The notes under the pieces were generated by a model. It did no database searches. It was not told the origin of the DNA and saw nothing but the letters and a program-made list of their open reading frames with translations. A program made the translations under genes and the position numbers. A stretch of DNA of 64,000 nucleotides from DASZIT01 sp036268775 (lineage in GTDB: Bacteria; Actinomycetota; Acidimicrobiia; Acidimicrobiales; RAAP-2): the NCBI GenBank assembly GCA_036268775.1, contig DATATM010000030.1:40991-104990 (forward strand), written 5' to 3'. This document shows positions 43,406-52,419 of the stretch, in pieces; position 1 is the stretch's first letter, and each line of letters starts with the position of its first letter.

Positions 43406-44095
43406 TCAGCTCCCGTGCACGCCCTTGAGGGTGAGGTAGACACCGAAGCCGGTGACGAAGACACCCATGATCAGATCCCGATAACGGGAGATGAACGTCC
43501 GCACCACCGCCAGCACCCGGGTCGACTCCCCCGGGGCGACCACGGTGATGAGCAGCGGCACCGCCACCGGCACCATGATGATCAGGATGGTGATCGCCAC
43601 CACCACGACGCGGACGCCGTTGTCGACCTTGGCCTCGGCCACGTCCTTCACCGCCGACAGATAGAGGGCGATGGTGGTGATGTTGGTCGCCATCAACCCG
43701 ACCCCGAGGAGCAATGAACCGAGCACCCCGCCCTTCTTGCCGGCCGGATGATCGGACTCGGCATCCGAAGTATCCCCGGACTCACCGGAGAGTTTGCGGT
43801 AGAGGAACTCGATCAGCTTGCCGACACCGATGGCGGCCAGCAGCACCCCGAGGACCAGGTCGATCAGCTTCCCCGCCTTCGTGGACCCGGTGCCGGTGTG
43901 CCCGGCAGAGTGGAACAGCAACAACACCACCACGGCAACGATCGCCAGAGCGACGATGTTGCCGATGGCAAAGGCCAGGGCCCGGGCCCGAGGCTTGCGG
44001 GTGCCGCTCAACAGCAACACCACCGAGATGACCAGGATCGGGCTGATCGCCCCCCCGATGGCCAGCGGCACCGTCTTGGTGATCAGCTCTCCCAT
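43406..44095 (-). CDS. GAP-family (sulfolipid-1-addressing-like) membrane protein
   Basis: 229 residues with about six transmembrane helices and a charged cytoplasmic loop (ESGDTSDAESDHPAGKK, about 103-120). The N-terminal PLAIGGAISPILVISVVLLLSG and the length are typical of the GAP/SfLAP family, whose mycobacterial members help move glycopeptidolipids or sulfolipid across the envelope. It lies upstream of the glycosyltransferase and HpnJ genes in the same direction, supporting a shared role in a surface glycolipid; this link is inferred. Confidence 0.85.
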   Translation of the reverse strand: MGELITKTVPLAIGGAISPILVISVVLLLSGTRKPRARALAFAIGNIVALAIVAVVVLLLFHSAGHTGTGSTKAGKLIDLVLGVLLAAIGVGKLIEFLYRKLSGESGDTSDAESDHPAGKKGGVLGSLLLGVGLMATNITTIALYLSAVKDVAEAKVDNGVRVVVVAITILIIMVPVAVPLLITVVAPGESTRVLAVVRTFISRYRDLIMGVFVTGFGVYLTLKGVHGS

Positions 44096-44107
44096 GTCCG
44101 GCGGAGC

Positions 44108-44914
44108 TCAGTCCCAGAGCCGCACGCTCATCGACTGGCTGGCGGTGGCCAGCAGCCGGCCGGACTCCGACCACAGGTAGGCGATCCCCTGCCCATAGCC
44201 CCCGACCAGCGCCTGGATCCGGATGTCGCAGAGCACCCACTCGGTCGGCTCCAGACTGACCACCCGCAGGGTGTTGTCGAGGCTCCGGGTCATCACCTGC
44301 CGGCCGATGGTCTGGGACACCCCGCCGGTGACGTAGTCGCCGAAGATGGCCAGAGTGGCCGCCGAGGGCTCCAGGTGGCCGGGGACCCGGGCCCACAGCG
44401 CGCTCTCGGCACTGCCCCCCTCCAGCGGCCCGGCCGACAGCTCCTCGAAGGACCGGCCCTTGGCCAGCCGCAGCTCGACCCGGTCGAAGATGGAGGTGGT
44501 GGTGAACGGCAACCGGCGGGGCGGACAGTCGTCGGGCCGGGGCACGTCGGGGGGGATGACCCACACCCCACCCAGGTCCAGCGAGCCGGGGGTGCCGACC
44601 GCCCCGTTGACGGTGAGGATCTCCTTGTCCCCGAGTTTGGCCACCACCCGGCCCTGGGTGACCCGCTTCCCCTCCGCCGGCAAGGTGACGGTGAAGTCGA
44701 GCACCGAGTGGGTGGCGGCATAGGAGAGGTACTGGGCGGTGGCCCAGACGGTCGGCCGGCCCGACGCCTCTTCCAGGGCGACCAGGGCGGCGGCCAACCC
44801 GCAGCCACCGAACAGGAAATTGCCCGGGGTGGTCAGCTCGGGGATGACCTCGAGCCGCCAGTGGAGGTCATCCCCCACCGGCTCGATCCCCAGGAATTTC
44901 CGGGCGTCGGTCAA
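44108..44914 (-). CDS. acyl-CoA thioesterase (TesB-like)
   Basis: 268 residues from a TTG at 44914 that overlaps the acyl-CoA dehydrogenase stop (TTGA) and has AGGA just before it; no better start exists. Two hot-dog-fold halves are implied: the N-terminal GNFLFGGCGLAAALVALEE and TAQYLSYA segments, and the C-terminal SLDNTLRVV, WVLCDIRIQALVGGYGQGIAYLWSESGRLLATASQ, of which DIRIQALVGGYG and GRLLATASQ are diagnostic. It should hydrolyse medium or long acyl-CoA in the cytoplasm. Translational coupling places it in a fatty-acid-degradation operon. Confidence 0.88.
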   Translation of the reverse strand: MTDARKFLGIEPVGDDLHWRLEVIPELTTPGNFLFGGCGLAAALVALEEASGRPTVWATAQYLSYAATHSVLDFTVTLPAEGKRVTQGRVVAKLGDKEILTVNGAVGTPGSLDLGGVWVIPPDVPRPDDCPPRRLPFTTTSIFDRVELRLAKGRSFEELSAGPLEGGSAESALWARVPGHLEPSAATLAIFGDYVTGGVSQTIGRQVMTRSLDNTLRVVSLEPTEWVLCDIRIQALVGGYGQGIAYLWSESGRLLATASQSMSVRLWD

Positions 44915-46107
44915 TTCCTCGGGACCTCGGACCAGGCCATCACCTTGTCGGTCCGGATGTCCCCGGGCAGCCCGAGGATGCGCTCGCCGAGGATGTTCCG
45001 CTGGATCTCCGAGGTGCCGCCCTCGATGGAGTTGGCCCGGGAGCGGAGGAACATCTTGCGGGACGAGCCGGGCGGCCCCACCAGCCCGAGTCCCTCCGAC
45101 CGGCGCATGGTGTAGTCGTAGTCGATGAGTCCCGGGGCGCCGAGCAGGTCGATGCAGAGTTCGTAGATCCGCTTGTTGACCTCCGCGAACATCAACTTGG
45201 CGATCGATCCCTCCGGCCCCGGGTTGCCCGCCTTCCGGTTCTGGCTGGCCCGCAGGTTGGTGTACCGCAACGCCTCCGACTCGATCCACGACCGCATCAG
45301 CCGGTCCCGGTCGACCGGATTCTGGCGGGCGGGTTGGGACTGCCAGATGCGGACGGCTTCGGCGATGGAGCCGGATCCCCGGGTGGGCGGGCCGGTCCCC
45401 CCACCGATGGTGGTGCGCTCGTTGGAGAGGGTGGTCATCGCCACCCGCCATCCCTCGCCGACGTCCCCGATCCGGTCGGCGTCGGGCACCCGGACCTCGG
45501 TGAGGTACACCTCGTTGAACTCCGCCTCCCCGGTCATCTGCCGGAGCGGGCGCACCTCCACCCCGGCGGCGTGCATGTCCAGGGCGAAGTAGGTGAGCCC
45601 CTTGTGCTTGGGGACGTCGGGATCGGTGCGGGTGACCAGCATCCCCCGGTCGGCAATGTGGGCCAGGGTGTTCCAGACCTTCTGCCCGGTGATCACCCAC
45701 TCGTCCCCGTCGCGGATGGCCCGGGTCGACAGCCCGGCCAGATCCGACCCCGACCCGGGCTCGCTGAACAGCTGGCACCAGGCCTCCTCACCGGTGAAGG
45801 TGGGCCGTAACAGGCGGGCCCGGAGCTCGTCGGATCCGTGGGTGACCATGGTCGGGCCGGCCATCGTCAGTCCGAAGAACTCCCGGAACCCGCTCGGCGT
45901 CGCCCCCGCCTCGGCCAGCCGCTCATCGATGGTCCGCTGGACCCCGGGGGCCAGCCCGAGGCCGCCGTAGCCCTCCGGGAACGACACCCAGGCCAGCCCC
46001 AGATCGAACTGACGGGCCCGGAACTTCTCCACCGGGCTCTGGAGGGGGTCCATCTCCTCCAGCAACTGGGTGATCCGGTCATCCACCACGGAGCGTTCAT
46101 CGGCCAT
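44911..46107 (-). CDS. acyl-CoA dehydrogenase
   Basis: 398 residues from the ATG at 46107; an ATG at 46119 four codons earlier is equally possible. FAD/acyl-CoA-dehydrogenase motifs: EPGSGSDLAGL (about 122-132), VITGQKVWNTLAH, NSIEGGTSEIQRNI near the C-terminus with the Glu-Gly-Gly-Thr loop. These are the long-chain/steroid-side-chain-type ACADs common in actinomycetes. It introduces an alpha-beta double bond and passes electrons to ETF. It is coupled to the thioesterase and divergent from an SDR across a 96-bp gap. Confidence 0.92.
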   Translation of the reverse strand: MADERSVVDDRITQLLEEMDPLQSPVEKFRARQFDLGLAWVSFPEGYGGLGLAPGVQRTIDERLAEAGATPSGFREFFGLTMAGPTMVTHGSDELRARLLRPTFTGEEAWCQLFSEPGSGSDLAGLSTRAIRDGDEWVITGQKVWNTLAHIADRGMLVTRTDPDVPKHKGLTYFALDMHAAGVEVRPLRQMTGEAEFNEVYLTEVRVPDADRIGDVGEGWRVAMTTLSNERTTIGGGTGPPTRGSGSIAEAVRIWQSQPARQNPVDRDRLMRSWIESEALRYTNLRASQNRKAGNPGPEGSIAKLMFAEVNKRIYELCIDLLGAPGLIDYDYTMRRSEGLGLVGPPGSSRKMFLRSRANSIEGGTSEIQRNILGERILGLPGDIRTDKVMAWSEVPRN

Positions 46108-46203
46108 GCCCAAGAACATAGTGGGAAGGCGGCGGCGTTTCGTGGGCCGGCGGCGGGCCTGCCCGATACTGTCGGGGACAGTCGGCAACCGGGAGGAAGC
46201 GCT

Positions 46204-47058
46204 ATGGCCGTGGAAGAGAAGGTGAACCGCTCGGGGACCAGCCGTCCCGGGTTGACCGCCGAGAGCCAGGGCATCGCCGCCGGTCGGGGCCGCCTGGTCG
46301 GCCGTCGGATCCTGATCATGGGGGGTGGCCAGCGCAGCGAAGGCCTGGAGGATCCGCCGGTGGGCAACGGCAGGGCGATGGCGGTGCTGTTCGCCCGGGA
46401 GGGCGCCTCCATCGCGGTGGCCGACATCGATCCTGCCAGCGCCGAGGAGACCGCCGAGCGGGTCCGCAAAGAAGATGCCGTCGTCACCGTGCTGACCGGC
46501 GACGCCGCCGACGAATCGGACGTGGCCGCCATCATCGCCGGGACCCAGACGGCGCTGGGGGGCATCGACGGGCTGGTGCTCAACGTCGGGATCGGGGCCG
46601 GCTTCGGGCTGGCCGGCACCACCGTCGAACAGTGGGACCGGGTGATGGCCGTCAACGTCCGCTCCCAGTTCCTCGGCTGCAAGCTCGGGCTGGCGGCGAT
46701 GGGCGACGGGGGGTCGATCGTGATGATCGGCTCGGTGGCCTCCCGGGAGGTCCTCCCCTATCCCGTCTACGGGGCGTCGAAGGCGGCCCTCGAGTCGTTG
46801 TGCCGGCAGTCGGCCATCGAGGGGGCACCGAAAGTCCGCACCAACCTGTTGCTCCCCGGCCTGATGGATACCGCCCTCGGACGGTCGGCCACGGCCCGCA
46901 ACCCGGGTCGGGCCCAGGTGAGGATCCCCGCCCGCCGGCAGGGGACGGCCTGGGAAGTCGCCTACGCCGCCCTCTTCCTCATCTCCGACGAGGCCGCCTA
47001 CATCACCGGCCAGAGCCTGATCGTCGACGGCGGGCTCACCATCGGGCCCCGGGCATGA
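46204..47058 (+). CDS. short-chain dehydrogenase/reductase
   Basis: 284 residues, ATG at 46204 with GGAGG upstream. An N-terminal extension of about 30 residues precedes ILIMGGGQRSEG (variant Gly motif). LNVGIGA replaces NNAG, Ser in MIGSVASRE and YGASK (about 208-212) form the active site, and ITGQSLIVDGG ends it. The altered NNAG and Gly motifs suggest a divergent cofactor pocket but a complete catalytic triad. Its stop overlaps the CMD-like gene (ATGA, 47055-47058). Confidence 0.88.
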   Translation: MAVEEKVNRSGTSRPGLTAESQGIAAGRGRLVGRRILIMGGGQRSEGLEDPPVGNGRAMAVLFAREGASIAVADIDPASAEETAERVRKEDAVVTVLTGDAADESDVAAIIAGTQTALGGIDGLVLNVGIGAGFGLAGTTVEQWDRVMAVNVRSQFLGCKLGLAAMGDGGSIVMIGSVASREVLPYPVYGASKAALESLCRQSAIEGAPKVRTNLLLPGLMDTALGRSATARNPGRAQVRIPARRQGTAWEVAYAALFLISDEAAYITGQSLIVDGGLTIGPRA

Positions 47059-47633
47059 CCCCCACCCCACGCATTCTGCCGCTACCCCCGGAGGAGCGAT
47101 CCGACGAGGTGGCCGCCATCCTGGATGCCGGTATCGCCGGCACCGACCATTCCCTCGGGTCGCTCAACCTGTTCCCGACTCTGGCCCGCCACCCCAAGTT
47201 GTTCCGCAAGTGGCTGCCGTTCGGCGGCTACCTGCTGGCCGGCGGCACCCTGCCGGCCCGGGACCGCGAGTTGTTGATCCTCCGCACCTCGGCGAAATGC
47301 AAAGCCGCCTACGAGTGGAGCCATCACGCGGTGATCGCCCGGCGGGTTGGCGTCGATCAGCCCACCATCGACCGGGTGCTGGAAGGACCCGACGCGGACG
47401 GTTGGTCGGCCCATGAGGCCGCCCTGCTGCGAGCGGTCGACGAGCTCCACGACCACGCCGCCCTCAGCGACGCCACCTGGGCGGCACTGGCCGAGGACTA
47501 CGACCAGGCCCAGCTGATCGAGACGGCCATGCTGATCGGCGAGTACCACATGGTGGCCTTCACCCTCAACGCCTGCGGGGTGCAACTCGAGGAAGGCTCC
47601 GACCCGTTGCCCGACTGGTTCCTCGACGGCTGA
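47055..47633 (+). CDS. carboxymuconolactone-decarboxylase-family protein (AhpD-like fold)
   Basis: 192 residues, ATG coupled to the SDR stop. The helical CMD fold is shown by ARDRELLILRTSAKCKAAYEWSHHAVIARRVGV, in which the family His pair (SHH) is present but only one Cys (KCK) of the CxxC redox pair is left. So it is likely not an AhpD peroxidase partner but a lactone- or acyl-processing member. Context with acyl-CoA genes favours a degradation role (inference). Confidence 0.85.
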   Translation: MTPTPRILPLPPEERSDEVAAILDAGIAGTDHSLGSLNLFPTLARHPKLFRKWLPFGGYLLAGGTLPARDRELLILRTSAKCKAAYEWSHHAVIARRVGVDQPTIDRVLEGPDADGWSAHEAALLRAVDELHDHAALSDATWAALAEDYDQAQLIETAMLIGEYHMVAFTLNACGVQLEEGSDPLPDWFLDG

Positions 47634-47646
47634 AGGCGCCGAACGG

Positions 47647-49740
47647 TCAGCCGACGCTCCAGCTGGCCGCCTGGCGATCGAGGACCTTGGCCGTCGCCAT
47701 CACCCCGGCCACCGCCAGGGCGATCAACATCGCCCACGGCCCGAGGACCCCCAACAGCGAGTGCGGGTAGAGCCCACCGGTCTGTGCCGGGCCGGAGTTG
47801 AGACCGGCGATGCCCCCGACCGCGGAGACCGCCCAGTGGGCGGGGATGAACCAGGAGATGAAGGCGAGGTTGCGCAAGGGGAACAGCACCCCGCACAGCA
47901 CCAGCTGGGAGATGAGCAGGTAGGGGACGATGCTCATGGCCCGGTCCGAGCTGGAGGCCAATGACGACACCAGCAACCCGATGGCCATCCCGGTGAGGTT
48001 GGCCAGGAACAGGGTGATCCCGATCCCCACGAAGGACGGGAGCCAGGTCCCCGAGTTGGGGAGGCCGAGAGTGAAGGCCAGCACCGCCACCGAGGTGACG
48101 GTCTGGAAGGCGCCGAGGGCGCCGAGCACCCCGAGCTTGGAGGTGAGGTAGGCGGCGGTGTTCCCACCGACCAGCTGCTCCCGGCGCCAGATGGTCCGCT
48201 CCTTCACCAGCTCGCGGACCGAGTTGAGCATCCCGAACCAGACGGCGGCACAACCGAAGACGAACACCGGGGCGTGACCCTTGAGGTTCCAGACCATCGG
48301 CTTGGACGCCACCATGGCGGTAAGGAGGGCGACGGCCACCCCCTGGAGGAGGCTGAAGGTGATGGCGGTGCGGTCCCGGCTGAGGAGCCGGCAGTAGCGC
48401 TCGGCGAAGATGCTGCCCTGATGGCGCACCATCCGGCGCCAGGGCGGCGAGCCGAACTTGGCCTTGGCCGGCTCGGGGGCGGCGGGGGCGGCGGTCCCGC
48501 ACACCTGGGTGTGGGTCCCGTCGTTCACCCGGGTGGCCGCCTCGGCGGCGGCTTCGGGGGTCTCCACCAGAGAGAAGGTGTCGCCGAGGGAGTGGACCCC
48601 GAACCAGGCGGGGGCCTCGTCAGGCTTGCCGGTGTAGATGATGTGGCCGCCCGGCCCGACCAGCGCCAGGGTGTCACAGACGTCGACGTGGACCAGCGAG
48701 TGGGTGGCGAGGACCACCGTTCGTCCCTGGTCGGCCAGCAGGCGGAGCAGGAGCATGATCTGCTTGTCGAGGCCGGGGTCGAGGCCCGAGGTCGGCTCGT
48801 CGAGGAAGAGGACCTTCGGCTCGCTCAGCAGCTCGGAGGCGATGGAGACCCGCTTGCGCTGGCCACCGCTCAGCGACTTGATGATCTGGTCGCGCTGGTC
48901 GTCCAGTCCGACCAGGGACAGGGCCCGCTCGATGCGGGCCTGGCGCAACTCGGGGGAGGCGTCCTTGCCCAGGCGGAGCCGGGCCTGGTAGCCGAGGGTC
49001 TCGCCCACCGTCAGGTCGGAGTGGACGATGTCGTCCTGGGGAACGAATCCCATCAGATGGGCCTGGCTCTTCCGGCAGGCGGCCAGGTCGACGCCGTCGT
49101 AGTGGACCGAACCCTGGCTGGCTTCCACCTGGCCGGAGAGCAGCCGCATCAGGGTGGTCTTGCCCGAGCCGCTGGGCCCGGCGATGGCGGTGAGGCTGCC
49201 CTGACGGAGACTGAGGGAGACGTCGTCGAGCAGCCGCCGGATGCTGCGGCGCCGGCCGCGCACATCCACCGAGGCGCCCACCACCGAGACATCGACACCG
49301 GGGACCTGCTCCAGGGAGTCGAGGGAGATGTGGCCGATCCGGGCACTGAAGGGGCCGATCTGGACGATGTCACCGAGGGCAAGGTCACGACGACCGCGGA
49401 GCCGCTGCCCGTTGACGTGGGTCCCGTCCACCGCTGCCTGCTCCTCGATCCAGAGTTGGCCGTCGGCGGCCCGGCCGACCCGGGCGTGCCGGCTCCGGAT
49501 GAGGGGATGGACCAGGCGGATGGAGGCATCCACTTCCGAGCCGATGGTCAGAGTGGCGCCGGCCAGGGGCAGGCGGGCCCGCAACTCGTTGGCGGGGACC
49601 TCGACCGGCAACAGCTCGGACAGGTCGACCGGCCGGGACCGACCCAATCGAGCGGTGGCGAAATCAACCAGCCGGTCGGAGAACCGTCGTGGCTCGTCCG
49701 GCTGGTCGCCGACTGATCGATAGTCCTGAACGAGCGTCAT
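47647..49740 (-). CDS. FHA-domain ABC transporter (Rv1747-like)
   Basis: 697 residues. An N-terminal FHA domain (about 63-130, with GSEVDASIRL, SRRH-like SRHA and HVNG) reads phosphothreonine; an ABC ATPase follows (about 155-390: GPSGSGKTT, LSGGQRKR, LFLDEPTSG); and a six-helix ABC-2 membrane domain ends it (about 460-690). This order is that of mycobacterial Rv1747, whose activity depends on Ser/Thr kinases. It likely exports a lipid or envelope component under kinase control. It converges with the CMD-like gene over a 13-bp gap. Confidence 0.93.
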   Translation of the reverse strand: MTLVQDYRSVGDQPDEPRRFSDRLVDFATARLGRSRPVDLSELLPVEVPANELRARLPLAGATLTIGSEVDASIRLVHPLIRSRHARVGRAADGQLWIEEQAAVDGTHVNGQRLRGRRDLALGDIVQIGPFSARIGHISLDSLEQVPGVDVSVVGASVDVRGRRRSIRRLLDDVSLSLRQGSLTAIAGPSGSGKTTLMRLLSGQVEASQGSVHYDGVDLAACRKSQAHLMGFVPQDDIVHSDLTVGETLGYQARLRLGKDASPELRQARIERALSLVGLDDQRDQIIKSLSGGQRKRVSIASELLSEPKVLFLDEPTSGLDPGLDKQIMLLLRLLADQGRTVVLATHSLVHVDVCDTLALVGPGGHIIYTGKPDEAPAWFGVHSLGDTFSLVETPEAAAEAATRVNDGTHTQVCGTAAPAAPEPAKAKFGSPPWRRMVRHQGSIFAERYCRLLSRDRTAITFSLLQGVAVALLTAMVASKPMVWNLKGHAPVFVFGCAAVWFGMLNSVRELVKERTIWRREQLVGGNTAAYLTSKLGVLGALGAFQTVTSVAVLAFTLGLPNSGTWLPSFVGIGITLFLANLTGMAIGLLVSSLASSSDRAMSIVPYLLISQLVLCGVLFPLRNLAFISWFIPAHWAVSAVGGIAGLNSGPAQTGGLYPHSLLGVLGPWAMLIALAVAGVMATAKVLDRQAASWSVG

Positions 49741-49859
49741 CGTTCCGCTTCCCGGTGTGGCATGGCCTAGGAACTATCGGAACATCCGCCCGTCTCCTTG
49801 ACTCTGGAACCAAAACCGGGTTCTCCGGCGGGCATCGGAGGCCTGCCGCCGGGCGGGAC

Positions 49860-51371
49860 TCAGCGAATCGGCTTCCCCCACTCGGTCTCTTGGCGGAGGA
49901 CGGGTTTCAGCACCTTCCCGCCTGGGTTCCGGGGCAGCAGCTCGGAACGAACCGCCAGGTACTGGGGCACCTTGAAGTCGGCCATATGGCCTCGGGCGTA
50001 GTCGATGAAGGCCTCGGCGTCGAAGGTGGTTCCCGGGGTGGGCACCACCACCGCGCCGACCTTCTCCCCCATCATCTCGTCGGGGACGCCCACCACCGCC
50101 ACCTCGAAGACGCCCGGCGCGGCGGCCAGCACGTTCTCCAGCTCCACGCTGTAGACGTTCTCGCCGCCCCGGTTGATCATGTCCTTGGCCCGATCGACGA
50201 TGTAGGTGAATCCGTCGCCGTCGATCCGGGCCAGGTCTCCGGTGCGCAACCAGCCATCGACGAAGGCCTCGGCGCTCGCCTCCGGCTTGTTCCAATAGCC
50301 CATCACCACGTTGGCCCCCCGGATGAGCAACTCCCCCACCCCCGTCTCCGGATCCGGGTCGGCCAGGTCGAGGTCCACCACCGGGGCCGGGAAACCCACC
50401 GAGTCGGCGTGGGTGTCGGCATACTCGTCGGGCAGGAAGGTGGCCAGACTCGAGGTCTCGCTGAGCCCGAACCCGTTGCCGACCCGGGCAGCCGGGAAGC
50501 TGGCCTTCACCTTGCGCACCAGGTCCGGCGCGATGGGGGCGCCGCCGTAGGTGGCGATGCGGACCCCGCTGACGTCGAAGCTGGAGAAGTTGGGTTGGCT
50601 GACGGCCAGCCAGAAGATGGCCGGCACCGTGGTCAGCACGGTGATGTGTTCCTCGGCGATGGCGGTCAGGAAGCGCTGGACCTCGAAGGCCGGCATCACC
50701 ACCGCGGCGCCTCCCTGTCGCAGGGTGGGCAGGAGCTGGCTGTTGCACCCGGTGACGTGGAAGAGCGGCACGCTGATCAAGTTGCGCGCGGTCGGGTCGT
50801 GCTCGGGGAGGTCGGCCACCCGGCGGCAGCTCTCCACGTTGGTGAGGAAGTTCTCGTGGCTGGTCATCGCCCCCTTGGGGAACCCGGTGGTCCCCGAGGT
50901 ATAGAAGATGGCGGCCAGATCGCCACCCTCCAGACCCTCGGCCACATAGGGGTCACCATCGGGGAGGTCGGCGTCGGTCTCGACCACGTAGGTCGACCCG
51001 GAGTCCTCGACGACGTAGGCCACCTCGCTGTCGGTGAAGCGGGTGTTGACCGGGACCGCTACCCCGCCCGCCATCAAGGTGCCGAAGAAGGCGAGCACCC
51101 AGTCGAGTCCGTTGCCGCTTCGGATGGCCACCCGATCGCCGTCCTCGATCCCGGCGGCCCGGAGCCCACCGGCGACCCGGGCGGAGCGGTCCCACAACTG
51201 GCTGTAGGAAACCCGGGGCCCGTCCAACACCACCACCGCCTCGGCGTCCCCGTCCCGCTCCACCGACGCCCGCAACATCGCCAGCAACGAGGAGGGCAAC
51301 CCCTGGTAGTGCTGGACTTCCTGCTCGTCCCGGGTCACTCCGGTGGCGTCGAAGGCGTAGACCGGCGTCAA
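49860..51371 (-). CDS. acyl-CoA synthetase (class I adenylate-forming enzyme)
   Basis: 503 residues from a TTG at 51371 that overlaps the lactonase stop (TTGA) with GGGGA upstream. Adenylation motifs: FYTSGTTGFPKGAM (A3, about 165-178), NGFGLSETSS (A5), GWLRTGDLARIDGDG (A7), YIVDRAKDMINRGGENVYS (A8; split here into DRAKDMI and GGENVYS) and GGKVLKP (A10 Lys). It activates a carboxylic acid with ATP and CoA. Its coupling to a phosphotriesterase-like lactonase suggests that the acid produced from a lactone is then activated, which is inference. Confidence 0.9.
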   Translation of the reverse strand: MTPVYAFDATGVTRDEQEVQHYQGLPSSLLAMLRASVERDGDAEAVVVLDGPRVSYSQLWDRSARVAGGLRAAGIEDGDRVAIRSGNGLDWVLAFFGTLMAGGVAVPVNTRFTDSEVAYVVEDSGSTYVVETDADLPDGDPYVAEGLEGGDLAAIFYTSGTTGFPKGAMTSHENFLTNVESCRRVADLPEHDPTARNLISVPLFHVTGCNSQLLPTLRQGGAAVVMPAFEVQRFLTAIAEEHITVLTTVPAIFWLAVSQPNFSSFDVSGVRIATYGGAPIAPDLVRKVKASFPAARVGNGFGLSETSSLATFLPDEYADTHADSVGFPAPVVDLDLADPDPETGVGELLIRGANVVMGYWNKPEASAEAFVDGWLRTGDLARIDGDGFTYIVDRAKDMINRGGENVYSVELENVLAAAPGVFEVAVVGVPDEMMGEKVGAVVVPTPGTTFDAEAFIDYARGHMADFKVPQYLAVRSELLPRNPGGKVLKPVLRQETEWGKPIR

Positions 51372-52342
51372 TAGGTCCCCACGTTCTCGAAGATCCGGCG
51401 CGGCACCCCGGTGAGCATCGTCTCGATCTGTTCTTCGGTGACCCCTTTGTCCAACAGGTACGGCAGGACGTCGTCGAGGATGTGGAGATAGTGCCACTGA
51501 GGGGTGGCGGCCAGCGCCCAGGGCTCGATCCAGTCGATGTAGCAGGCGGCGTCATGGGCCAGCACCATGTTCTCGGCGAACCCGCGCTTACACAGTTCGA
51601 CCACCGTGTCGGCCCGCGTCTCGAAGGTGACCTCGAGGTTGATGCCGAAACGGTCCATCCCCAGGATGAAGCCGGCTTCGGCCAACGGCTGCAGATAGTC
51701 GAGGTCGGAGGAATCACCGCTGTGACCGAGCACCACCCGGCGGGGATCCACCCCCTCGTCCTCCAGCAATTTCCAGGCGGCCAGGCCCTGCTGGCTGCCG
51801 GGGTGGGTGTGGACGGTGATCGGGGTGCCGGTGGCCCGGTGGGCCTTGGCCACCGCCCGCATCACCCGCTCCACCCCTCCGGTCATGCCCTGGGTGTCGA
51901 TGGCGCACTTGAGCATGCCCGCCTTCACCCCGGTCCCGGCGATCCCGTCGGTGATGTCACCGATGAACATGTCGACCATCGGGTCAGCCGCCTGGCCGAG
52001 CCCGGGGCCCCGGTAGTGGAAGAAGAACGGCACGTCGCCGTAGGTGTAACAACCGGTGGCCACCACGATGTTGAAATCCGGTACCTGGTCGGCGATGCGC
52101 TGGATCCGGGGGATGTAACGCCCGAGCCCGATGACAGTGGGATCGACGATGGTGGTCACCCCCCGGCCGGCCAGCTCGATGAGCTTCTGGACGGCGTCGG
52201 CCACCCGGGTGTCCTCGTCCCCCCATTCCTCCGGGTAGTTCTGCTGTACGTCCGGGCTGAGCACGAAGATGTGCTCGTGCATGTAGGTGCGGCCGAGTGC
52301 CGCACTGTCGACGGGACCTCGGACGGTCTCAACCTGGGTCAT
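51368..52342 (-). CDS. phosphotriesterase-like lactonase
   Basis: 324 residues, ATG with GAGGAG upstream. The binuclear metal centre is recognisable: MHEH (His-x-His, about 21-24), the carbamylated Lys in KAGMLKCA (about 147), His in HTHPG (about 176), GHSGDS (His about 203) and Asp in AHDAACY (about 264). PLLs hydrolyse lactones, often acyl-homoserine lactones, and weakly phosphotriesters. Coupled to the acyl-CoA synthetase downstream. A role in carbon-source use or quorum quenching are both possible. Confidence 0.9.
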   Translation of the reverse strand: MTQVETVRGPVDSAALGRTYMHEHIFVLSPDVQQNYPEEWGDEDTRVADAVQKLIELAGRGVTTIVDPTVIGLGRYIPRIQRIADQVPDFNIVVATGCYTYGDVPFFFHYRGPGLGQAADPMVDMFIGDITDGIAGTGVKAGMLKCAIDTQGMTGGVERVMRAVAKAHRATGTPITVHTHPGSQQGLAAWKLLEDEGVDPRRVVLGHSGDSSDLDYLQPLAEAGFILGMDRFGINLEVTFETRADTVVELCKRGFAENMVLAHDAACYIDWIEPWALAATPQWHYLHILDDVLPYLLDKGVTEEQIETMLTGVPRRIFENVGTY

Positions 52343-52419
52343 GACGCTCCTCGACCGAGTGATCAGAGCTCGGCTTCGTGGTTACTCTGCCACTCCCACA
52401 CGGTCACCGCCACGCGAAT

